A stretch of DNA of 15,444 nucleotides, from the NCBI GenBank assembly GCA_030267965.1, contig BRYA01001473.1, positions 44,335-59,778 on the forward strand, read 5' to 3'. This document shows, one piece after another, positions 1 through 7,660 of the stretch. The notes below the pieces were generated by a model. It had not been told where the DNA came from. It worked only from the letters and a program-made list of their open reading frames with translations, and ran no database searches. Positions within the stretch are counted from its first letter, which is position 1. Every line of letters starts with the position of its first letter. This stretch comes from Triparma columacea. Lineage: Eukaryota; Sar; Bolidophyceae; Parmales; Triparmaceae. The position numbers were made by a program, and so were the translations under genes.

Positions 1-1
1 G

Positions 2-217
2 GGCTTTTTCGTCGGGCTCATGGGAATAGCCAACGCATACGAGCAGTTCACGGGCGAAGGTATAAACCCGACCCGATCCAACAGGTCGACGGCCAACGCT
101 GGTCCATCGCAAAATCATCGATGGGTCCTCTGCTCCTTCGTCGTCATTCTTATCTCCTACCTGTCGGCACTTGCTATTGGATACTTTTGCTTGATCTCGG
201 AAGAGGCTGGCGACTAG
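2..217 (+). CDS. C-terminal end of a membrane protein (5' truncated)
   Basis: The frame is open from the first bases of the window to a TAG stop at 215-217, giving about 71 residues; an internal ATG at 20 is probably not the true start. The fragment has a short hydrophobic stretch near the cut edge (GFFVGLMGIA), a polar linker rich in N, S, T and R, and a strongly hydrophobic segment of about 23 residues near the end (from WVLCSFVVIL to AIGYFCL), followed by a short acidic tail (SEEAGD). This looks like the last transmembrane helix of an integral membrane protein. Too little is visible to name a family. It converges with the minus-strand gene ending at 315. A small spurious ORF cannot be fully excluded. 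Confidence 0.5.
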   Translation, partial: GFFVGLMGIANAYEQFTGEGINPTRSNRSTANAGPSQNHRWVLCSFVVILISYLSALAIGYFCLISEEAGD

Positions 218-314
218 ATCAGGGCGAGCGAAGGCAAGTCAATGACAAACAAATGCTAAATGATTGTTGTAAAACAACACACAACTAGATCTCCTCCTCC
301 TCCTCTCCTCTTAT
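218..314. other. Convergent intergenic / 3' UTR region
   Basis: Only 97 bp separate the stop codon of the plus-strand fragment from the stop codon of the minus-strand giant gene, so the two 3' UTRs must be very short or overlap. A small inverted repeat is present around 264-278 (TGTTGT, AAA, ACAACA), followed by a CTCCTC-rich stretch at about 291-309. No classical poly(A) signal is obvious on either strand, although AATAAATAAG occurs on the minus strand directly at the stop codon. Confidence 0.5.
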
Positions 315-3300
315 TTATTTGAAGAAATTCTTCTTCGAGCTTTCTCCCTCGCTTTTACTTGGACTCGGGCTCTTCCTCCCGAAGCCACCAAAACTTGGCG
401 AAATGGCCCCAAACATCGATCCCCTCCGCTTGCTGCCTTTGCTGCCGTCGTCTTCCCCGCTCCCTTGCGAACTATCTGCCCCTGGGCTCCCTTTGCCCTT
501 ACCCAAAAGCTTCAGCCCGCCCCCTAGCTTCCCCCCCATGCTAACCAGCACGCTGCCCTGCTTTCGGCCTTGTTTCTGATTATCCCTTCCTTTCCCTTTT
601 CCCTTGTCCTTCATCTCATCATCATCATCATCATCATCATCATCGGTCAGGTCACTCTTAACACTGTCGCTCTCGCTGCTACTTTCGCTCAGCCCATCTT
701 TGGCCCGCTTCGCCCTCCTCTCCTCTCGCGCTCTTCTCTTCATCTCCTTTTCCCTCTCTGCCTCTTTCAACCTCTTCTTCATCTCCTTGGCCTCCTGCCT
801 CAGCGCTTCTTCCCTCTCGGTGATTTCCTTCCTCAGCTTGTCAGGGTCAGGCTTAGCTGTCCACCTGAACCCGCTAATTATGCCGTTCAGACCTGATCGG
901 AGTTTTTGGTCCTCTTCAAGAATTTCTGCCACCTCATCCTCGACCGCCTGCTTCTTCATCTGTTCCCTCCTTAGCTTCGCTGCCTGCTTGTCCTTCTCCC
1001 TCTGCTCTTGTCTAGCCCTCTCCGCCCTCTCCTCCTCAATGATCCTTCTCCTCTCTAGCATCTCCTCCATTCTCCTCTGTCGATCCCGGATCTTGGCTGC
1101 CTTCTTAGGGTTCACCATCTCAAGAACGTCCAAATCGATTTCTTCCCCCTTCGTCAGGGCCTCGAGCTCCTTATCCTTGAACTCTCTTTGCAACTTCTTG
1201 TACTTTTTGGCCTCCTTCTTCTTCCTCCTTTCCGCCTTCTCCTGCCGCTTCTTCTCCCTGGCCTCCTTCCTCTTTCTCAGCTCTTCATTTTGCCTCTCCT
1301 TTTCAGCCTTCTCCCTCTCAATGTCCGCCTGAGTGACACGGATTTTCCAGGTTTCAAAGTCCTCGGGGGGGAACGTGTCAATCCTCGCCACGCCGACATT
1401 CTTTATTTGGACGCTATCCCCGATCGTGCCAACCGGCTTCTCTTTAGTATCCTTGCCAACAAAGCTGTGGAAAAGGTTGTAGCAGTCAAACTGCAAGTGC
1501 TGCCTTTCGTCGTTGTCGTCTTCATCGACCGGAGCCCCAATCTCGTTCATGATGGTGACAAGGTTGAACTTGACGATAGCCGCGGCAAGGGCGACATCCT
1601 CGGGAATGTTCACTTTAGAAGCAATGTTGGTCGGGATCAACGTTGTCCTTTGCTTCCCCCCAAACACATTCTTTTCGGCTACCTTTCCGGCTTCAAGCTT
1701 TTTCTTCCTCCTCTCCTCCATCAGCTTGTTCATGTTCACCACTGCGTCCTTAGCCTCGCTAGGGTCGAAATCATCTCCGAACTCTTCATCAGACTGAGTG
1801 CGCTTCTTCTCCTCCTCCTCCTCCTGCTCCTCCTGCGACGGGTTGGCATCCCCACTCTTTTGCTCTTCGACCACCTCTTCATCATCACTATCCGCGAATT
1901 CTTTTAACAATTGACGTTCCATCTCTTCCGCTTCTTCAGCGGCCTTTTGAGCCTTCCTGGCCTCCCTATTAGCATCGTCGAAGAGTTTGCTCTTCCTCTG
2001 GGCCATAAAGGAATTGTCATCTCCGTCGCCCTTTTTCACCATTTTAGCTCCTTTCAAGGCCTGTTCTCTTACTATTTTCTCCCTCATTCTGGCCTGAGCC
2101 TCTGCTTTTAGCCGCTTTTTCTCCTCGGCGATTCTTTCGAGATTCCGCTGCTTTGCCTCGGCCTTCAATTTTCTAAGCACGTCGTCAATGTATTCGTTCG
2201 CCTTCCTCAACCTCTGTAGGCTCTCCTTCGTGGGCGCTATCTGACCGTCACCAAACTCGAAGCATACCACTCCTAGGTTGTTTGCGGCAACTGACACTGC
2301 AAGAATATTCCTGTTGGCATCCATCTGATCATAGCGATTTTCGAACAAAAGGTAGAGCCTTCTCCAAAATTCGATGCACTTTGCCTGATCGTTTTTCTTG
2401 TTGTAGCCTCTGACCCTCGCCTCAGCACCCCTGGTGAACAAAGAAGTCTCCTCCTCGGCTCTCTCCTTAATCTTCTTATCAGCGAGCTCCTTCTTGAGTC
2501 TTTCCCTCTCCTTGGCTTCCATAACCTTTCTCTTCCTTTCTTCGACGATGAATTTTTTAGCCTCTCTCTTCCTTTCTACGGCGCGCGCTTCCTTAGCAGA
2601 CATGGCTTCTGACAGGGTGGCACTTTCGTGCACACCAGGGGGGAGAAGGTGGAAGAAGTCGAAACCATCAGACTCCAGGCGGCTCGTGAAGGCGCGGTTT
2701 CCCCAATTGACCGAATGAATGCCGGTGCACACCGCGCGAAGAGCATCATAACACTTGAGCGAATGGTGACAAGAGATGAGGAGTCCCCGTTCGAGGAGTG
2801 TATCAAGTTCTTGCAGCTCGGTGGCCTTGGAGGTCTCGATTTCCTGAAGTTCCTCTCTTTGTCTGCGGGGAAGGGGGCGCGACAGAGCGGCTCGCACTCC
2901 GTCGAGGTCAGATTTCAGCTGTGCGATGGATTCTATCGTGCCCTTTGGAACGAAGGATGTCTCAGAGTACTTCACTCGGTTGGCCTCCATCACTTCCTCC
3001 TCTCTCTTCTCCTCATCACTGAACTTCGAAAGGGCCTCCCTAAGCCACAGGGGCTTCGATCCGTCGGCGAGTTTGAAAGATTCCCATCCATCTAGGGTCT
3101 CAATCTGGTAAGATTCAAGGTCAATGCCCTTGTCCTTTCCAACCTTGGAGATCCTCTCGACCTTCGCCCTTTCAGCCTCCGCCTTTTTGCGTGTCTCTTC
3201 CTCCTCCGAAACAATGTCCCACTCGCCAGGCGTGCTCCATCCCCACCCCTTGCCAAGGGCTCTCTCCACTCCCTCCCTGAATTCTGGAATGTAACCCCTC

Positions 3301-6300
3301 CTCCCATCTGCCACCAAACGCTGATACTCGAGGACAAGATTGGCCGGCCCTCCAGGCGCCTTAAAGAACTTTGGCACCTCCTCCTTGATGAAAAGGTCGG
3401 ACAGACGCTTGCACTCCCAGTCTAGGTAATAGTCCTTGACAAACCTGGAGATGAAGTTCGTAAACTTCAGGTTGTATTGGGCCTCCCTGGCTCCGTCGAA
3501 GATCTTGTCTATACCCTGAATGATCTTCGATCGGATCTCCCCCGTGAGTGAAATATTTGCACAAACGTAGTCGTCCAGCGATCCGACACCGATGTCCTCG
3601 ACGTCTTTGGCAAGCTGGCCGAAGCGCTCGTAATAGGCCGTCAGACCGTCCGAAGTTAGCCAACCGTCTTTGTTCACGGCAAAGCCCGACTCGGCCACAG
3701 CCTCTTCGTACCTTGCAGGGTACTCCTGGGCAACCCCGCCCAGGCAGCGCTGAAGGGTGTTCATTTCCCAAAAGTTGAGCGCCCCATCATTATCCCTGTC
3801 GACGCGCTTGAAGATGGCTTTGGAGATGTCTTCGCCGAAGTTTGAAAGCTCCCCATACCCTACAATCTCAGCCTGTATCGCAAAAAGCTGCTCGGTTCGC
3901 TCCCTTATTTCATTGATCGTCCCCTCAGTTGACATGCCACGGGAGGCCAGATGCTTCTTCATGTCGGAAAGAGGCATATCCTTGTTCCTTGCCATCCTGG
4001 ATGCCCTCAGAGCGGCCTTCCTGCGCTGTTTGACAGAGTTCATGAAAATGGCAGGGTCCATTCCCTTCTGCGACGGGGCGAGCGAAATGAGCCGCGGGAG
4101 GGGTTGTGTTAGTTGTGGTAGACGACGAGCGAAGAGATCGAGATAAAAATAAATAATGTGGCGGTGAGCGAAGCGAACCGCTGAAGGGGTTTTGGGTGGG
4201 GTCCAATGTTGGGTCCAATGTTGGGTCCAATGCGCGTTGTCTTTCTTCTTACTAAACCCATCCCCACCCCGCCCCCCCCCGCCCCTCGCCCCCCCCTTTC
4301 CATTCCTCCTCACCTCCCCGAGCTCGTCCTCCTGGGGCCCGTAGAGCTTCTCCTTGTACCCTGCGAACTGCTTCGTGAGGGCCATTATGTCATTGAGAGA
4401 GACGTTAAGGTCCAGGTGGAGGGAAAGGTTGTCAATTGCATCCTTTATTTTGATTTCTGGGGGAAGGAACTTTTCCACTTCCTCAAAGGGATCGCGTTCG
4501 TTGAGAAGAGTAATCCTAATGTACGGCTTCGGATCACGAGATGACAGTGTCACGAGTTCTACCTTCGAAGAGGTGTAGACGGGATGAGCGTAGTCCTTAG
4601 GGACGGAATCTAGGAACATGACAAGCTGGTTCACGACCTTGTTTACGAGCTCCTCTTTCGCCTCAACCTTGACAGGAATATCAACCCATGCCACTGACTT
4701 GTATCCTCCAGACGCAGCAGACTGCTCGTTCTTGAGGTTCCACTCGACGCCTGCGGTCTGAAAAACACTGTTGAGAATATCTCTCGCGTAAAGCCGGATG
4801 TGCGAAGCCGCCGTCTGTCCCCGAGATCGAGGGCGAGATGGACTTCCCGGCGCCCCGTTGCCACTGGCGGGAGGGCGGGTGGGAGAAAACGGAGTAGGAG
4901 CAAGCGGGTTCGAGGGGGTCGCGGGGGGGGCAGTGATTGGGTTCGGCGTCGAGGTAGTAATGTTGGAGGCAGCGATATCAAATTTAATTGAGGCCTTCTT
5001 CTCCTTTACGTGACCGATAGCTAATCTACAAGCAAGTTTACAGTTTCGCTCCTCCTCGCCCTCCTCCTCAGAGTCGGATTCCCAAGCCTTCACGGTGACC
5101 CCTGGTGTCGAGTTCGAAGCAAACAGGGAAGGGGCGACCGAGGGGGGGGCGGCGTTTGCGCCATCAGCACCAGCCACTTGCAGCCCATCGCGTTTGGCCT
5201 CCCTCTCAGCTTTCAGTCGTTGGTACTCTCGTTCGTCTTCAAGCTCTTTCTCCAGCGCCAAGTCCTCCTCAGTCTTCCAGTCGGCCCAGTTCTCCTCTAT
5301 CTTGTTGATTTGGACCTGAGTGTTGGTTTCGTCCTTGAGGAACTCGAGGAACTTCCAAGGTCTATTGACGATATCCATGAGGTTAGCCAATCGTCGACGC
5401 CAAGGCTTGGTTGGAGGCTTTCTCCTAGCCTCCTGACGGCTAACCCACCACTTGATGACGTCCCCCATTTTGTGTTTCCCTAATTGATTGGTGGGGAGCA
5501 CCTCCAGGGCCGCCCTTGCCTCTCTGTCATGAATCAAATTACCGGTTGCCTCAACGAGGTCTTCCAAGAGGTCGACATCTAGCTTGACCATGTCGTCGTT
5601 GTTTTTATTTCTGAGCAGAGCCCAACGAGACCTTATGTTGTTGGATGCAACCGCATCCTCAGCAGCAGCATCAACGTCCCCAGCACCATGACCCCCTCCC
5701 GCGGATGTTTGCACGCGCTTGTAGCCTATCTTGAAAGCGGCGGCATCGCCGAAGGTGCCAGCTTCCTGCGAGGCGACGAGCGAAGCGAGTCGAGGAGAGG
5801 GTGTGACGAGCGAAGAGTTAGTCCTGAGAAGGGTAACTAAGTGGAGCGACGAGCGGAGCGAGTCGCTGCTCTCGTTGCTCCGCTCGTTGCTCCACTCGTC
5901 GCTTCGCTCCGCTCGTTGCTTCGCTCGTCGTTCCACTCGTCGCTTCGTTCCGCTCGTCGCTTCGCTCCGCTCGTCGCTTCGCTCCGCTCGTCGCTCCCCC
6001 ACCACTCCTCCTCACCTTCTCATCTTCCTCCCTCATCCTTCTCTTACGCTGAGCGCGCCTGATGGCTTGAGCAGAAGCTTCCTTAAGGATCTGGGCCTCT
6101 TCCTCTTGCTGTTTCCGTTCCTCTTCAGGCGTGAGGGACGAATGCGCACCATCCTGGTACTCAGGCCTTCCCTTTTGCGGATGCCCCTTTGCCTTCCGTC
6201 GACTGCCCCCCTGCGCGGACTGCGCCTTCTCAAGCTCCCGCTGACGCTCTTTGTAATCGGCATCAGACTTGAGAAGTTTTTTCAGATACATGCGGGCAAT

Positions 6301-7495
6301 GTCGGAAGCGTTCTCAAACAACCCGTCGTACGCAATTTGCGAGAGGTCGCCGCCTCGCTCCGTTTCATACATATTCTCGTCAACAGTCATATCCCGCTCG
6401 TGACGGCTCATTTGATCGAGCACAGAGTCGATCATGGCAAGCTCTCGGAGAATGCCGGCCTGCTGCTTGTACAGATTCCCAATGTCGGCTCCGGCAGAGG
6501 AGTCGAGGTTCGACAGGTAATTTCGCAGGGCATCGTTGGCAGAAGCCACAAACGTTACATGAGGCATTGATATTTCGCCCCTGCGACGACGAGTTGGCGA
6601 GGCGGCGAGCGAAGCGAGCCGTGGAGAGGGCTGTGTTAGAGGCGACGAGCAAGACGAGCCGTAGAGAGGGCTGTGTTGAAGGATTACAATCATGCTGAGG
6701 ACCCAACCATGTGACCATCCCAACCATGCGACCATCCCAATCATGCGATCATCCCAATCATGGGAACTAGGTAAGATGTGATGGATGTCGGCAGTTGTTT
6801 TGCTTTTTCAACTAATTCTCACCTTTCGTCAAGGTGAACCTCTGGATGGTTGAACCCGAAGGCAACAATCTGCGGTTTGTGGAGAGGGGAGTTAGACTAA
6901 TGATGTGCGGGGTGCTTGGACAAGCTTTGGACAAGCTTTGGCTTCCCTCTCACTTACCTCCTCAATCTACGCAAAGGGAAGCGAGGCGTTAAGGGGAACA
7001 GGGTGAAGGATGAGTTAGCAAGCGTCGTTCAGTGAGACGAGGGGCAGCCTCATCCGCTCTCACCTTCTCCAGAGGAGGGGCCTCAATCTGCTTCATTCGG
7101 GAAAACCCCCTAGAAGACGAGTGCATGATCATGATCATCTCCGTCTCGTTCAGAAACTGGTCCGAGTTCTTGTCGGACATCTGAAAGATAAAATCTAACT
7201 TTGCCTTTTCCGTGGAATTGCTGGCCAAACAAAGTCCACCAAAGACATCTGAGGCTACGACCTGCCCATGCTGTTGGGGGTCGAAGTATGAAAAGATTCG
7301 AAACACTACATCGGCAGTCGGTATCTTGAACAACACCTGGAACTGCTTCCGGTTCATAAAGAAACCGTCATTCTCATCCTCTTTCTCACACATTGCCGAA
7401 AAGTTGTGAAAGAGCCGCCGAATTTTTTCCATGTCCATGGCGTGGAAGCCCTCGAGGTCGTCGGGGTACACCCCCATAGAGAACTGAGACCCCAT
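315..7495 (-). CDS. Giant EF-hand / coiled-coil protein, predicted N-myristoylated, six exons
   Basis: Proposed exons, in transcript order: 7495-7064, 6958-6966 (9 nt microexon), 6869-6823, 6580-6016, 5765-4314, 4067-315 (TAA stop). Phases agree at every junction and give about 2,085 residues. The ATG at 7495 starts MGSQFS, matching the N-myristoylation pattern (Gly2, Ser6). Residues 1-190 resemble a four-EF-hand calcium sensor: one canonical loop (DKNSDQFLNETE, about 108-119) and three degenerate ones, including DPQQHGQVVASD at about 72. Next come a charged helix (about 505-545), a P/S/T-rich disordered part (about 610-660), a SAP-like stretch (about 866-895), a second canonical EF-hand (DRDNDGALNFWE, 925-936) and a K/E/R-rich coiled coil (about 1130-1960). 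The tail has an Asp9 run near 1977 and is Ser/Lys/Gly-rich. I recognise no named family. Calcium binding and membrane anchoring are inferred. Alternative: exon 6 is a separate gene starting at the ATG at 4061. Confidence 0.72.
618..644 (-). repeat. Coding trinucleotide microsatellite (nine Asp codons)
   Basis: Nine uninterrupted ATC triplets on the plus strand read as GAT on the coding strand and encode nine consecutive Asp residues. They lie in the acidic, Ser-rich C-terminal tail of the giant coiled-coil protein. The pure triplet array is likely to vary in length between strains. Confidence 0.9.
4068..4313 (-). other. Intron 5 of the giant gene (246 nt, stopless, 3n)
   Basis: The donor is GAG|GTGAGG at 4313 and the acceptor CCGTCGCAG at 4068, joining exons in phase 0. 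The intron is 246 nt (82 x 3) and has no stop codon in the host frame, so the flanking exons read through it. Three 12 bp units (GTCCAATGTTGG, twice exact, third diverged) lie at 4201-4236, and a C-rich run at about 4264-4299. Its acceptor side (about 4068-4145) carries the GACGAGCGAAGCGAG-type block shared with introns 3 and 4. The splice sites and low-complexity content argue for an intron rather than coding sequence. Confidence 0.75.
4201..4236. repeat. 12 bp tandem repeat, three copies, in intron 5
   Basis: Units start at 4201, 4213 and 4225. The first two are identical (GTCCAATGTTGG) and the third differs in its last four bases (GTCCAATGCGCG). Confidence 0.9.
5840..5896. repeat. Inverted repeat, 19 bp arms, inside intron 4
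   Basis: The left arm AGTGGAGCGACGAGCGGAG (5840-5858) and right arm CTCCGCTCGTTGCTCCACT (5878-5896) are complementary except at one position, with a 19 nt loop. The pre-mRNA could form a strong hairpin here. It arises because copies of the GACGAGCGGAG family are present in both orientations. Confidence 0.8.
5928..5995. repeat. 17 bp tandem repeat, four copies, in intron 4
   Basis: Units start at 5928, 5945, 5962 and 5979 with plus-strand consensus TCGCTCCGCTCGTCGCT. The last two copies are identical and the first two differ by a few bases. The array sits next to the donor side of the intron. Confidence 0.88.
6581..6822 (-). other. Intron 3 of the giant gene (242 nt)
   Basis: The donor is GAAAG|GTGAGA at 6822 and the acceptor GTCGTCGCAG at 6581. 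The junction splits an Arg codon (phase 2) and restores the frame of exon 4 (R-G-E-I-S-M-P-H). The acceptor half contains the shared GCGAGCGAAGCGAGCCG...GAGAGGGCTGTGTTAG block, present twice at about 6600-6640 and 6641-6680. The middle holds a 17 bp tandem array at 6691-6758. Confidence 0.8.
6691..6758. repeat. 17 bp tandem repeat, about four copies, in intron 3
   Basis: Units start at 6691, 6708, 6725 and 6742, of the type CATGCGACCATCCCAAT. The first copy is diverged, and a partial fifth copy starts at 6759. The sequence is unrelated to the 17 bp array in intron 4 although the period is the same. Confidence 0.88.
6918..6939. repeat. 11 bp tandem duplication in intron 2
   Basis: GGACAAGCTTT occurs twice head to tail, at 6918-6928 and 6929-6939, inside the short intron (6957-6870, minus strand) between the candidate microexon and exon 3. 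Confidence 0.85.
6958..6966 (-). other. Candidate 9 nt microexon (Ile-Glu-Glu)
   Basis: On the minus strand the nine bases ATTGAGGAG lie between an acceptor-like CTTTGCGTAG and a strong donor GTAAGTGAG. They would add IEE in phase 0 between LEK (end of exon 1) and IVAFGF (exon 3). The flanking introns would be 97 and 88 nt, similar to the 77 nt intron of the membrane-protein gene. If it is not used, one 194 nt intron (7063-6870) joins the same exons in frame. Inclusion makes a longer helix before the last EF-hand-like loop. Confidence 0.55.
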
Positions 7496-7660
7496 GATTG
7501 AGGGGATAAGCGGCGGCTTGCGTTCCTGCAAGGGTACAGGGCTTGTCCAGAAGCCCCCAACTTGTTTGCTTGGGTTGTTTCGAAAGAAAAATCAAAGAAA
7601 GGCTTGAGGAACAAATTTCAACATTGGTCCATTTAGCGATTACTTCTATAAGGGACGAGT
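7496..7660. promoter_or_regulatory. Bidirectional promoter region of the divergent gene pair
   Basis: Only 165 bp separate the ATG of the minus-strand EF-hand gene (7495) from the ATG of the kinase gene (7661), so both 5' UTRs and core promoters must fit here. There is no clear TATA box; the half next to the kinase is A/T-richer. A CCCTTGCAG on the minus strand (acceptor-like, ending at 7526) leaves open a 5' UTR intron in the EF-hand gene. Confidence 0.55.

Larger units (their letters stand above)
5766..6015 (-). other. Intron 4 of the giant gene (250 nt, repeat-filled)
   Basis: The donor is AAG|GTGAGG at 6015 and the acceptor CGCCTCGCAG at 5766; exons 4 and 5 join in phase 0. The length is 250 nt, so reading through shifts the frame. 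That is why a long open frame starting at 6005 exists but does not match the true exon 4 frame. The intron is made largely of variants of GACGAGCGGAGCGAA. Four 17 bp copies lie at 5928-5995, degenerate copies continue to about 5900, and a 19 bp inverted repeat lies at 5840-5858 and 5878-5896. Confidence 0.82.

Noticed and set aside
604..1907. Plus-strand open frames opposite the giant gene, rich in Leu and Ser
   Set aside because: They are antisense shadows of the Lys/Glu-rich coiled-coil codons, with no independent start context or domain.
315..6005. A single uninterrupted minus-strand ORF of 1,896 codons
   Set aside because: It starts at a GTG inside intron 4 and reads through introns 4 (in part) and 5. 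Splice sites and phase support the spliced model starting at 7495.
5818..6744. Minus-strand ORF of 308 codons
   Set aside because: It contains the true exon 4 (6580-6016) but extends into intron 3 and intron 4 at its ends, so it is not a separate gene.
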